A DNA stretch of 24,972 nucleotides from CAZAKO01 sp964546145 (GCA_964546145.1 CAZJIU010000029.1:1-24972); one strand, 5' to 3'. Numbered from the stretch's first letter, positions 14,623 through 23,225 are shown. Numbers and translations: made by a program. The notes: a model not told the origin generated them from the letters alone.

Positions 14623-15711
14623 TCACGATACAATTTCAGAGGCAAAACATAAATCAACTCCAGCAATCTTGCCGGATTTGATCAATTGCTTCAGTACTTC
14701 CAGCGTTTCCGGATTAACATGTCCGATTGCTATTGCTTTTCCACGCCGCCGGGCAACCTCGAGAGCTTTTTCAAATTGCGCCTCAATTTCGCTTTTATCC
14801 CGAACATTATCAAGAAATACCGAACGAATTCCGGCTCGCACGCCCTGATTCTTAGCCACTTCGTAAGCTACGCTGCGCGGCGAGGTCAAACTATCAACAA
14901 AATATAATCCCTTTCTTTTCAGGCTATTAATAACCATCTTCATTATGTCGGAATCAGCGGTCACCAGTGATCCCATATGATTATTCATCCCGCTGGCTTC
15001 AGGTAATTCCTGGAAGGCGGCTGCAATTTTCTGTTCTATTTCAGAAGATTGCATATTTTTTCGGATTAGATACGGTTCCTGTCCGATATTGCCCTCGCTT
15101 CGTTCCGGTTCCATCGGCATGTGAATTAATATCTCCTTACCATTTTTTTTACCTTCCACAGAGGACCAGCTGGAGTAGTTATGACCGGGTATTACTGACA
15201 TAGATAGTTTGGCATCCAAGTGAATGAATCCCCTAATAACCTCGTTATTGCTAAAACCAAAATCATCAATGATAATTGCCAGCTGCGGTTGAGGCCTGGC
15301 TGCTTTCCGCCAGAGCCGATAATCGGACAACTCGCTGCCTTTTAGCAGCGTGATTGAACCGATCGCCTGACCACAATAATCAATAATAGCCGTAAAGCCT
15401 GCAGTTTGCGAAAGGCGATTAATCGAATGTAGGGTACAGGCTTTGCGGCGGATTATCTGACGCAGGATTGTCAGCGCCTGTTCCTCGCTTAGCTGCGGTG
15501 GAATTTCAAAACTCAAAACAGGTTTCTGAGAATCATTAGCGCCGCCCTTAATTTCCCTGAATCCCTTTTCCACCAGTGCCTGACGAAGAGTGATACTGAA
15601 AAACGTACGACCTTCATAAAGTATCAAATTTTTAGATGGAGCAGATCGGGGAAAGAAATAAACCAGCACAGCTGAGAACATCAACAGCACCCCTACAAAG
15701 GCTATCAACAA
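14623..15711 (-). CDS. Divergent polysaccharide deacetylase (YibQ/DUF610 family), membrane anchored
   Basis: Predicted periplasmic enzyme tethered by one N-terminal helix (LIAFVGVLLMFSAVLVYFF). The C-terminal NodB-like domain begins near residue 144 with LAIIIDDFG (Asp149, Asp150), followed by SVIPG, LIHMPMEP (196-202), GMNNHMGS (241-248), FVDSLTSPRSVAYEVA and AIAIGHVNPET, all hallmarks of pfam04748. The family resembles polysaccharide deacetylases and often neighbours EnvC-like peptidase genes; its substrate is not established. The TTG at 15711 is the first standard start, but the frame is open to 15786, and a strong AAAAAAGGA stands 8 bp before an in-frame ATT at 15771. Starting there adds 20 mainly basic residues before the helix and fits the promoter at 15797-15825 better. 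Confidence 0.85.
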   Translation of the reverse strand: MLIAFVGVLLMFSAVLVYFFPRSAPSKNLILYEGRTFFSITLRQALVEKGFREIKGGANDSQKPVLSFEIPPQLSEEQALTILRQIIRRKACTLHSINRLSQTAGFTAIIDYCGQAIGSITLLKGSELSDYRLWRKAARPQPQLAIIIDDFGFSNNEVIRGFIHLDAKLSMSVIPGHNYSSWSSVEGKKNGKEILIHMPMEPERSEGNIGQEPYLIRKNMQSSEIEQKIAAAFQELPEASGMNNHMGSLVTADSDIMKMVINSLKRKGLYFVDSLTSPRSVAYEVAKNQGVRAGIRSVFLDNVRDKSEIEAQFEKALEVARRRGKAIAIGHVNPETLEVLKQLIKSGKIAGVDLCFASEIVS

Positions 15712-15796
15712 TCTTTTCTCGTCTTTGCGACGGTTGGCAATGACTCTATAGGATTTCTTTAAATATCGAATTGTTATTATCCTTTTTTAACGCCGA

Positions 15797-15825
15797 AAAA
15801 TACGAAATTTCCGAAGGAATGTCAA
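15797..15825 (-). promoter_or_regulatory. Strong sigma70-type promoter for the YibQ/PdxJ-like/asparaginase operon
   Basis: On the minus strand a perfect TTGACA (15820-15825), 17-bp spacer and TATTTT (15797-15802). Transcription would begin near 15790, only a few bases before AAAAAAGGA (about 15780-15788), so the first gene should initiate between 15771 and 15711. It faces away from the GnnA-like gene. Confidence 0.6.
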
Positions 15826-15951
15826 AGAAATAGGGGTTCTTCCCCATCTGCAATAATATCCCTTTCAAAGAACCAAAATCAGGCACCAGGCAACTAGTAT
15901 TTTTAATATTGCCATCCGGGAATTATATTTCATAACAATCATGAGGACGCG

Positions 15952-16944
15952 ATGGTTAAAATGGGTGTGATCGGTGCCGGCTATTTAGGTCAGTGGCACA
16001 TTAAGAATCTCCAATCTCTGACCAATACAGAACTAATCGGCTTTTTTGATGCCGACAGCGAACGTCGAACTCAAATTGCCAAAGAATTTCAGATTCCTAT
16101 CTTTTACAGTCTCGATGACCTGCTCGAAAATTGCGATGCCGTTTCAATTGTAGTACCAACAATTTCGCATTACCCAGTAGCTAAATCCGCCTTGCTGAAA
16201 AACAAGCATGTCTTTTGTGAAAAACCCTTTATGCAAACAATCGCCGAAGCTAACGAAATTATCGCCCTTGCTCACCAAAAAAACCGGGTATTGCAAGTGG
16301 GCCATATCGAACGCTTTAATCCGGCCCTGGCAAGCTTGAAGAATGTTGCGGTAGACCCGCTCTTTATTGAATCCCATCGGATTTCGCCTTTCAATCCCCG
16401 CGGAACCGATGTGGCCGTTATTCTTGACCTGATGATTCACGATATTGACATTATTCTATCTTTAGTAAAATCAGAGATTGAACAAATTGATGCCGCCGGT
16501 GCTCCGGTTTTGACTAAAAATATTGATATTGCCAACGCCCGTCTGAAATTCAATAACGGCTGTGTTGCCAATATCACCGCCAGCCGGGTTTCGAACAAAC
16601 AGATGCGGAAAATGCGGATCTTTCAGCGTGACGCTTACGTCTCGGTCGATTTTCTCAAAAATCAAACTGAAATCTACTCCCTGACTGAAAACTCCCAGAA
16701 GCTGCCGCCTGGAACCGTTGCCGTCGCTGAAGTTAACACTGACATCAATCGTAAAAGAGTAATTACTTATCAAATGATTGAAACCCCCAAATCAAACGCT
16801 TTGCAGGCAGAACTTAAAGCCTTTATCAGGGCAATTGAAAATGGCACCAAGCCGCCGGTAACCGGCGAAGACGGCAAAAAAGCTCTCGAAATAGCCATTC
16901 AAATTGAAAACCAAATTAACCGCAATTTGAAAAGAGTACTTTGA
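15952..16944 (+). CDS. Gfo/Idh/MocA oxidoreductase, GnnA-like (putative UDP-GlcNAc 3-dehydrogenase)
   Basis: NAD(P)-dependent sugar oxidoreductase of 330 residues. The Rossmann motif GAGYLG (8-13), an acidic FFDAD at the end of beta2 and the EKP motif (90-92) with catalytic Lys91 are clear, followed by LQVGHIERFNP (114-124) and DLMIHDIDIIL (159-169) with the conserved His163. This combination is that of oxidoreductases found beside lpx genes. GnnA of Acidithiobacillus and Leptospira oxidises UDP-GlcNAc at C3 so that GnnB can aminate it for amide-linked lipid A. Assignment as GnnA is inference from motifs and from being first in an lpxB-lpxK operon; no GnnB is in the window. GAGGA precedes the ATG, and the stop overlaps the next start. 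Confidence 0.8.
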   Translation: MVKMGVIGAGYLGQWHIKNLQSLTNTELIGFFDADSERRTQIAKEFQIPIFYSLDDLLENCDAVSIVVPTISHYPVAKSALLKNKHVFCEKPFMQTIAEANEIIALAHQKNRVLQVGHIERFNPALASLKNVAVDPLFIESHRISPFNPRGTDVAVILDLMIHDIDIILSLVKSEIEQIDAAGAPVLTKNIDIANARLKFNNGCVANITASRVSNKQMRKMRIFQRDAYVSVDFLKNQTEIYSLTENSQKLPPGTVAVAEVNTDINRKRVITYQMIETPKSNALQAELKAFIRAIENGTKPPVTGEDGKKALEIAIQIENQINRNLKRVL

Positions 16945-17525
16945 TGGATATTCGCGAGGTGGCTTTTAAGTACCGCGGTCTGACTCCGATTCCCTTTTTA
17001 TTACTGCTGATTTACCAATCAAAAATGTCCGGATGGGGCGCGCTTGTCGGTCTGATTCTGGCAGTAGCAGGTGAAGCGATTCGGATCAACGGTGTCAGAA
17101 TTGCCGGAGGTCGAACCCGAACCCGCAACGTTGGCGCTAAAAAATTGAGTACCGCCGGGATTTACTCTCACGTTCGCAATCCCCTTTATCTGGGAAACAT
17201 CATGATCTATCTTGGATTTGCTCTCTTTGCTGGAGGTCCGTGGCTGCCCTGGCTGGTCGTCATTTCCCTGACCTTTTTCATAATTCAGTACGGCTTGATT
17301 ATTTCCCTGGAGGAAAAAACCCTATCCAATCTATTTAGAGAAAAATACGCTGAATATGTCCAAAATGTGCCCCGCCTGATTCCACGCTCTACTGCCTGGC
17401 AGTCGGATAATACCATTTCACGGGTCCCTTGGAGAAGGGTATTCAAGGCTGAAAAGTCTACCCTCATAAATCAGACTACTATCCTCCTGATTGTAATATT
17501 AAAAGAGGTCCTAATTAATAGATAA
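16944..17525 (+). CDS. ICMT/PEMT-family integral membrane methyltransferase in the lipid A operon
   Basis: The 193-residue protein has several hydrophobic segments (about 14-24, 32-46, 82-118 as a hairpin, and 177-190) and the isoprenylcysteine methyltransferase-family core: STAGIYSHVRNPLYLGN (69-85), with the His-Val-Arg-Asn-Pro SAM-binding motif, and EEKTLSNLFREKYAEYVQNVPRLIP (123-147). The ATG at 16944 overlaps the stop of the preceding gene (TGATG), so I prefer it to the TTG at 16941. lpxB follows with no gap. Family members methylate prenylcysteine, phospholipids or, in LmtA of Leptospira, the 1-phosphate of lipid A; the operon makes a lipid A or outer-membrane lipid substrate plausible, but this is inference. 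Confidence 0.8.
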   Translation: MDIREVAFKYRGLTPIPFLLLLIYQSKMSGWGALVGLILAVAGEAIRINGVRIAGGRTRTRNVGAKKLSTAGIYSHVRNPLYLGNIMIYLGFALFAGGPWLPWLVVISLTFFIIQYGLIISLEEKTLSNLFREKYAEYVQNVPRLIPRSTAWQSDNTISRVPWRRVFKAEKSTLINQTTILLIVILKEVLINR

Positions 17526-18650
17526 ATGGCTGCGAAACGCATTTTCATTTCGGCCGGGGAACTTTCCGGGGATATTCATGGCGGCAATCTGGTTGCCGCT
17601 CTGAAAAAGCTCGAGCCAGAAATAAATGTTATGGCAGTTGGCGGCGACAACATGGCGGCTGCCGGGGTAGAATTGATCTGTCACATTCGGGAAACATCCT
17701 TCATGGGATTTGCCGAAGTGATAAAACATTTACCTGCAGTGCGCCGATTGTGGAAAACCACCTTGAATCACCTTGACAACACTAAACCAAATCTCGCAGT
17801 AGTCATTGATTACCCCGGCTTTAATCTCCGCTTGGCAAAGGCATTGACGGCACGCCATATACCGGTGATATATTACATCAGCCCGCAGGTCTGGGCTTGG
17901 CGGGAATCGCGAGTAAAAAAAATTAAGCGATACACGCAACAGGTTTTATGTATTCTGCCTTTCGAAGAAGAGTGGTTTCAAAAGCGCGGTGTTACCGCCC
18001 ACTTTGTAGGGCATCCGCTTTTAGACCAAATTGCCAAAGAACAACAGCAAAATGAAGTTGTCCAATCATTAAGACCTCCCGATGCAAAACCCTTTATTGG
18101 TCTCTTTCCCGGCAGCCGTCAACAGGAGGTCGAGCGGCATTTGCCGGTAATGATTGATACCATTAGTCTGCTCAAGAAAAAATTTCCAGCAATTAAAGCT
18201 GCCGTTGCTGTCGCTCCCGAAATTAACATAGAACACTTCATCAATGATAAAGATGATCTGTTTTTCTGGATCAAAAACCACAATCATCAACTAATCCAGG
18301 AGTCAGATGGATTGATTATGGCGTCAGGAACTGCAACCCTTGAAGCTACAATTTTTCAGAAACCTTTTACCGTAATCTATAAAATGTCCGGAATATCTTA
18401 CCGGCTTGGAAAACGTCTGGTCAAAGTCCCTTTTATTACAATTGCCAACCTCGTAGCCGGACAGCAGATTGTCACAGAATTTATCCAGACTTACGCTTCA
18501 GCGCCGAACATTGCCACCGAAGTGGAAGCAATCATCCTCAACCAGTTCTATCACGATCGTATCGTTCGCTCCTTAGCGGAGGTCGTCCATCAACTCGGGG
18601 AGGCAGGTGCCTCGGAACGCGCAGCCAAGATCATTCTAAGTTATCTATAA
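17526..18650 (+). CDS. lpxB: Lipid-A-disaccharide synthase
   Basis: Peripheral inner-membrane GT-B glycosyltransferase (family 19) that joins UDP-diacylglucosamine and lipid X to form the tetra-acyl disaccharide-1-phosphate. The 374-residue product shows the N-terminal SAGELSGDIHGGN (9-21), GFAEVIKHLP, the YYISPQVWAWRESRVKKI stretch, FVGHPLLD, FPGSRQQEVERHLP and the C-terminal nucleotide-site motif SGTATLEA, in family order. Its ATG abuts the upstream stop codon (TAA then ATG). The nearest purine-rich AGAGG is about 18 bp away, so translation probably depends on coupling. It lies 9 bp before lpxK, forming the late lipid A module. Confidence 0.96.
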   Translation: MAAKRIFISAGELSGDIHGGNLVAALKKLEPEINVMAVGGDNMAAAGVELICHIRETSFMGFAEVIKHLPAVRRLWKTTLNHLDNTKPNLAVVIDYPGFNLRLAKALTARHIPVIYYISPQVWAWRESRVKKIKRYTQQVLCILPFEEEWFQKRGVTAHFVGHPLLDQIAKEQQQNEVVQSLRPPDAKPFIGLFPGSRQQEVERHLPVMIDTISLLKKKFPAIKAAVAVAPEINIEHFINDKDDLFFWIKNHNHQLIQESDGLIMASGTATLEATIFQKPFTVIYKMSGISYRLGKRLVKVPFITIANLVAGQQIVTEFIQTYASAPNIATEVEAIILNQFYHDRIVRSLAEVVHQLGEAGASERAAKIILSYL

Positions 18651-18659
18651 TCCTATCCA

Positions 18660-19712
18660 ATGAAAAACCGATCCGGCGTATTGAAGATCATTCTTTGGCA
18701 ACTTTCGCTGCCTTATCATTTCATTACGACCGTCCGGAATTTGCTCTATGACTGTGGTATTTTAAAAACTATCCGGCTTCCCGTGCCAGTAGTTGCCATT
18801 GGTAACCTTACCCACGGTGGAACCGGTAAAACCCCGCTGGTCATTGTCTTAGCTGCCCTTTTTCAAAAGCAGGGATATAAAGTCGGGATTATTACCCGCG
18901 GCTACAAGCGTACTACTCGTGGTCAAATCGTCGTCAAAGATGGTAAAAATCTATTGGCTTCACCATCCTCATCCGGCGATGAACCGTATCTTATTGCCCA
19001 GAAAATAAAAGATGCTGTAATTATCGCCGACGCCAACCGGATTGCCGCCGGATGGAGAGCCATTAATGATTATCACTGCAACCTGCTGATCGCTGACGAT
19101 GCCTATCAGCATCGGCGTCTTCACCGTGATCTGAATCTGCTGCTCTGGGACGGCTCAAGTGAACCCCAAAATGAAAGAGTGGCTCCACTCGGACGCATGC
19201 GTGAATCCTGGCAAGGCTTACGTCGGGCTGATATTTTATTGATTTCTCGAACAACTTATATTCCTGAATCAATGGACCTGTTTTTTCAGCAACACCAACC
19301 TGATTTAATTAGGGCTGCCCTACCTGTTTCCATTCAGAGTATAATCCACTATGGCAACCATGAAAAAATAGCTATTGACGAGATAACGAACCGCCGCCTG
19401 CTGGTATTTTGTGGTTTAGGCAATCCTCAACAATTTTTCAAGACACTGCAAGTATTATCTCCTGCTGAAGTGGTTCGGAAATCTTTCCCCGATCACCATA
19501 AATATAATGAGCTTGAATTAAACCGTTTAACTGCCGAAGCCGCCCGCTGCCATTGCGATTACCTGATCACGACCGAAAAGGATGCGGTAAATTTGCCGGG
19601 CGCTGCGCAAGAGCTGCCCCACCTGCTGATTCTGCAAATTACCTGTCAGGTAAATAAAAACATAGAGGCTGCAATTTTACAGAAATTACAGCCCCCAAAA
19701 ACGCAATCCTGA
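18660..19712 (+). CDS. lpxK: Tetraacyldisaccharide 4'-kinase
   Basis: Phosphorylates the 4' position of the lipid A disaccharide made by LpxB, at the inner membrane. The 350-residue protein has an N-terminal amphipathic/membrane helix (about 8-32), the P-loop GGTGKTP (53-59), IITRGYKR (77-84), GDEP (106-109), DANRIAAG, and DDAYQHRRLHRDL (146-158). The last is usually DDGFQH, so Gly and Phe are Ala and Tyr here; the Asp pair and His are retained and activity is likely. GRMRESWQGLRRADILLISR completes the core. There is no clear ribosome site 5' of the ATG. The gene ends 7 bp from the stop of the oppositely oriented FG-GAP protein, with no recognisable terminator between. Confidence 0.94.
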   Translation: MKNRSGVLKIILWQLSLPYHFITTVRNLLYDCGILKTIRLPVPVVAIGNLTHGGTGKTPLVIVLAALFQKQGYKVGIITRGYKRTTRGQIVVKDGKNLLASPSSSGDEPYLIAQKIKDAVIIADANRIAAGWRAINDYHCNLLIADDAYQHRRLHRDLNLLLWDGSSEPQNERVAPLGRMRESWQGLRRADILLISRTTYIPESMDLFFQQHQPDLIRAALPVSIQSIIHYGNHEKIAIDEITNRRLLVFCGLGNPQQFFKTLQVLSPAEVVRKSFPDHHKYNELELNRLTAEAARCHCDYLITTEKDAVNLPGAAQELPHLLILQITCQVNKNIEAAILQKLQPPKTQS

Positions 19713-19719
19713 TACCGGA

Positions 19720-22700
19720 TTATTTCATCGTCACCAGTAAGTAAATCAAGCCCATTAATGCCAGCAGCGAAATAGTATTCCTTAGAAAATTCAGACGCTG
19801 AGTCCCCGGATTATGGAAAACATGCACTTGAAATTCTTGGAGAGTACTCCAGCCGTGACTGTCTACTACCTCCAATACCACATCGTTGACCCCCTTTTGC
19901 GATTTTCTGGGATTCCAAGTCAGCATTCCGGTCTCTTGATCAAACTTTGCATTTTTCGGCAACTTAACAGCTTTATATAATATTGGATCACCATTTGGAT
20001 CCTCTGCTTCCAGGCGATACTCCCATTTTAAATTGGTCAGAGCAACCGGCTTGGGCACCGATAAAATTTTCGGCTTGATGTTCACAAAAACTCGACCTCT
20101 TTGAATCGCCTCCTTCATCCCATCGGATACCTTAAAGGAAAACAGATTATTATTGAGTTGCAACTCGGTAGGTGTCCACGAAATCACTCCTTGAGGTGAG
20201 ATTACCATACCATCCGGAGCTTTTATTAATTCGTAGGATAATTTGCTGTCAGTATTGAGATCGGTGACTTTAATCTCATACTGCCACAGGCTGTTGACAT
20301 AGGCATTGGAATCGGGAGCCGACACAATTACTGGCGGAGAGTTAACATATACCTGGGCATGCTCCTCAGCAGTAAAAAAACCATCGGTTACGGTGTAGGC
20401 AATAGAGTGATAATCGAATTGATTTCTATCTGGTATCCAATCTATGATACCTTCGTCATTCATGGACATGCCTTGCGGCATTTCTTTAGGATTAAAAACA
20501 TAGTAAAAGCGTCTCTCTGGCTTGGTATAAGCCGGGGTGCTTATTCTCAATTTCTGGAAAAAGTATTTAACCACCTCGTCGCCTGAGGGAACTTTATTAT
20601 CCAGCACATTAAAAACTAAAATCAATTTGCCCTCAAATAAAAAGGCATCATCAACCAGATGGATTTTCTTGCTCTTTTTAGTTGGATCAGGGGTTGGAAT
20701 ATAATCCCGTTTGAATCGGGAAATGTATTGATCAAGATTTTTCCGCGCAGCATCATCAAGAATCTTGACTTCGTAGATACCGGAATTTTTCCAGTCTTCG
20801 ATCCGCGGTGATAAATCATACCAATAGACATAAAAGCCGCTATTTTTATCCTTCAAGACGGGTTGATAATGATAGGAGGAGCCAACCATGGTTAAAGGCG
20901 GCGCCGCCGACTCAATTTCGACCGGGTGATTCACAAACAGCGAAAATGCAATCTTATCGGTGTCATAACCATCCGATACTTCGACCACAAAATCGTACCA
21001 GTCATGTTGATCAAAAGCGGGTTTCCAAGTCAAGTTACCCGCAGCATCAATTACTGTCCCGGCAGGATAGTTGACTAGCTTATATCCCAGAAAGGCGTTG
21101 TCATTACTATCTTTAACAGCTATGTTAAGTTTAAAGGTTTCTCCAATCTGAATGACGTCCCGTTCCGGAAACTTGGTTGTAATTACCGGAGGATCGTTGA
21201 CGTAAACGGTGAAAGAATGGGCATTCTTATTCTTGCCCCAATTAAATTCTGCCCCCAAGGTATGCAACCCGAGCTGACTGTCGGCAGGCACCCAGGTAAA
21301 TTCCTTGTTGGCTAGGTCGAACTTTGCCCCATCAGGTATCTTGACGTTAAATTTCAAATCCGTCAGATCATCCAGTGAAAGACCCGGAACGGTGATTTTG
21401 CGTGATACCTTTTCGCCAGGATGGACTAAAACATTGGGGCGAAATACTTCGCTTATTGATTTTGTGCTGACCATCCCGGTTACAGAGGAAGGTAAAGGTG
21501 ACAGCGGCACCTCTTCTCCTACCGCACCGCTGAGCTTTTTGATTAGCTTATCCGCCGCTTCCAAAGGTAATCCTTCCGGTGCTTCAGAAGGAGCCTTTTT
21601 TGCCCCTAATACCTGATCTACCTCCGCTAATACCTCCTCGATCGGACCCTCTTCCATAAAAGGAGCGGTATCCTCCAACTTCCAACGACATAGACCGTGC
21701 TTATTATAGCTCTTTTGCAAAAATGGAAGAATAATTGCCCCAGTATACCTGCCCGCCGCTGAGGTTATCGGAACTATATCAATAAATTGATAACCTTTTA
21801 ATACTGGATTAGTATAACGAATCGAACGGTACGAATTAGAATCAGTTAAGGTTCCGGTCAGATCATACTCCAGGCCGGAAACAGTAGTGGTCCCTTGACA
21901 ATTAAGGAAAAGCTCGTCCAATCCGTTGGCATTGAGATCAGCAATCAATAAAGCAGCCAGCTTCAGATTCTTAGAGATCAGACGCTTAGCTACCAGGGTA
22001 TTATCTTTGCAAGTAAGTACCATACCCCCACCAGATTTCAATGGAATAACAAATTCTTTGCGACCATCGCCATCGAGATCACCAGCTTTAGCCCGACTTA
22101 AATCAAAATCCCTTCGGGGAATCCCGCTAAAAGAATAATGCACCAGAGAGGCCTGGGTTTCGGGAGAATATACATCTACATCTAAGGTATTGCTACCGCC
22201 AAAGATGATCAATTCATCACCAGGATTCTCAGCGAGATTAGCGCAAAGCGCGCGAAACGATAAGGCACCCTCAAAAGTATTCAAATCACTGAATTGATAA
22301 ATTACTTCCAGTGAGCCGGGCGCAACCTGGCCTTGAGAGCTGACAACCATGACCCCTCGGCCAGGACTTCCAGAGGAAATAACAAGGTCCAGATTTTTAT
22401 CACCATTAACATCACCCCAGTCCAGAAATGAGGGTCGCGGGCGCATCATAAAGTTACCCATCGTGTTTAACGTTGCGGTCGGCTGGTCCGGAAATCCATC
22501 ATTATACTCAAATATGTATAACCAATCTGGTTGGCCAGAACTTTCGACATCAGAAATGTTGAGAGTGGTGACAATCTCCGGCATTCCGTCATTGTCCAGA
22601 TCAGTCAAGAGTATATCAGAAAAATCAGCTTTCAAATCTTCCGGAACGGGAAATTTCCACTGCACATTAAAGTCACTGGCAACCGACTCTTCCAGATGAA

Positions 22701-22938
22701 CAACATAAGTTGAGCGGGGAACTTCCTCACCAGTTGCATCAACTAAAGCTGCGATGCCAACAATATCCAGATATTCATCGTTATCGAAGTTGTATCCACC
22801 CGCGGTCTTTAGCAGAATCGTATTCTCTTTCATAAAAGGAAATATTTCCGGAGCTCCAATCTGTGCCCAACCGCGCCCCATCAAAACCATTAAAAAAGCT
22901 ATTAATCCCAGCGGCAATGATAGTTTTTTATAGTTCAT
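19720..22938 (-). CDS. Large secreted FG-GAP/VCBS and Ig-like repeat protein with C-terminal membrane anchor
   Basis: I do not recognise a named family for the 1072-residue whole. The ATG at 22938 has GGAAGG 5 bp upstream and gives a signal peptide ending in GRGWA. An upstream TTG at 23007 falls in the predicted promoter and is rejected. Residues about 45-360 hold FG-GAP-like repeats with Ca-binding-type loops (DLDNDG, DVNGDKN, DLDGDG, DLNANG), expected to form a beta-propeller. After an acidic, Pro-rich linker (about 425-490) come five Ig/cadherin-like modules marked by W-x-P near 549, 638, 834, 921 and 1008 and by linkers such as VNDPPVI and VNSPPVI. The end is one hydrophobic helix (about 1055-1070). 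Probably an envelope adhesion or scaffold protein. It is convergent with lpxK and has its own promoter. Confidence 0.85.
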   Translation of the reverse strand: MNYKKLSLPLGLIAFLMVLMGRGWAQIGAPEIFPFMKENTILLKTAGGYNFDNDEYLDIVGIAALVDATGEEVPRSTYVVHLEESVASDFNVQWKFPVPEDLKADFSDILLTDLDNDGMPEIVTTLNISDVESSGQPDWLYIFEYNDGFPDQPTATLNTMGNFMMRPRPSFLDWGDVNGDKNLDLVISSGSPGRGVMVVSSQGQVAPGSLEVIYQFSDLNTFEGALSFRALCANLAENPGDELIIFGGSNTLDVDVYSPETQASLVHYSFSGIPRRDFDLSRAKAGDLDGDGRKEFVIPLKSGGGMVLTCKDNTLVAKRLISKNLKLAALLIADLNANGLDELFLNCQGTTTVSGLEYDLTGTLTDSNSYRSIRYTNPVLKGYQFIDIVPITSAAGRYTGAIILPFLQKSYNKHGLCRWKLEDTAPFMEEGPIEEVLAEVDQVLGAKKAPSEAPEGLPLEAADKLIKKLSGAVGEEVPLSPLPSSVTGMVSTKSISEVFRPNVLVHPGEKVSRKITVPGLSLDDLTDLKFNVKIPDGAKFDLANKEFTWVPADSQLGLHTLGAEFNWGKNKNAHSFTVYVNDPPVITTKFPERDVIQIGETFKLNIAVKDSNDNAFLGYKLVNYPAGTVIDAAGNLTWKPAFDQHDWYDFVVEVSDGYDTDKIAFSLFVNHPVEIESAAPPLTMVGSSYHYQPVLKDKNSGFYVYWYDLSPRIEDWKNSGIYEVKILDDAARKNLDQYISRFKRDYIPTPDPTKKSKKIHLVDDAFLFEGKLILVFNVLDNKVPSGDEVVKYFFQKLRISTPAYTKPERRFYYVFNPKEMPQGMSMNDEGIIDWIPDRNQFDYHSIAYTVTDGFFTAEEHAQVYVNSPPVIVSAPDSNAYVNSLWQYEIKVTDLNTDSKLSYELIKAPDGMVISPQGVISWTPTELQLNNNLFSFKVSDGMKEAIQRGRVFVNIKPKILSVPKPVALTNLKWEYRLEAEDPNGDPILYKAVKLPKNAKFDQETGMLTWNPRKSQKGVNDVVLEVVDSHGWSTLQEFQVHVFHNPGTQRLNFLRNTISLLALMGLIYLLVTMK

Positions 22939-22978
22939 AGTGCCTTCCAGAAATACCCATTTAAAATTTGCTGAGTTG

Positions 22979-23007
22979 AATATATTCTTAGCTCCACTAA
23001 AAATCAA
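22979..23007 (-). promoter_or_regulatory. Sigma70-type promoter for the FG-GAP/Ig protein gene
   Basis: On the minus strand TTGATT (23002-23007), a 17-bp spacer and TATATT (22979-22984), about 40 bp before the ATG at 22938. Its position shows that the alternative TTG start at 23007 would be inside the -35 box. Confidence 0.55.
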
Positions 23008-23225
23008 GCAAAAAAGTAGTTGCTTCCATATTTCTAAGACCTAAAATTTCAGTGATTTAAAGAATCTTACGGATAACATTTAAAGAAAAAGATTAAGATC
23101 GCTCTAAATGTCAGGTGCCGCGAATTGCCCTAAATATTGGGGAAATAATTGCCTCAACTACTCGATATTGATTGCTATACCCCAGCAATAATTTAAAAAA
23201 AGATTAAGAACCCTGTGGTTTAAGA

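Noticed and set aside
19713..19719. Terminator between the convergent lpxK and FG-GAP genes
   Set aside because: Only a 5-bp AATCC/GGATT stem without a T-run can be drawn in the 7-bp gap and its edges.
22939..23007. 23-residue N-terminal extension of the FG-GAP protein from a TTG at 23007
   Set aside because: The extension spans a good promoter, and the ATG at 22938 has GGAAGG at the right distance and begins a proper signal peptide.
23111..23130. Possible sigma54 promoter (GGTGCC...TTGC) upstream of ackA
   Set aside because: The GG and GC pairs are separated by 11 bp, one too many for the -24/-12 rule, and a better sigma70 site lies nearer the gene.
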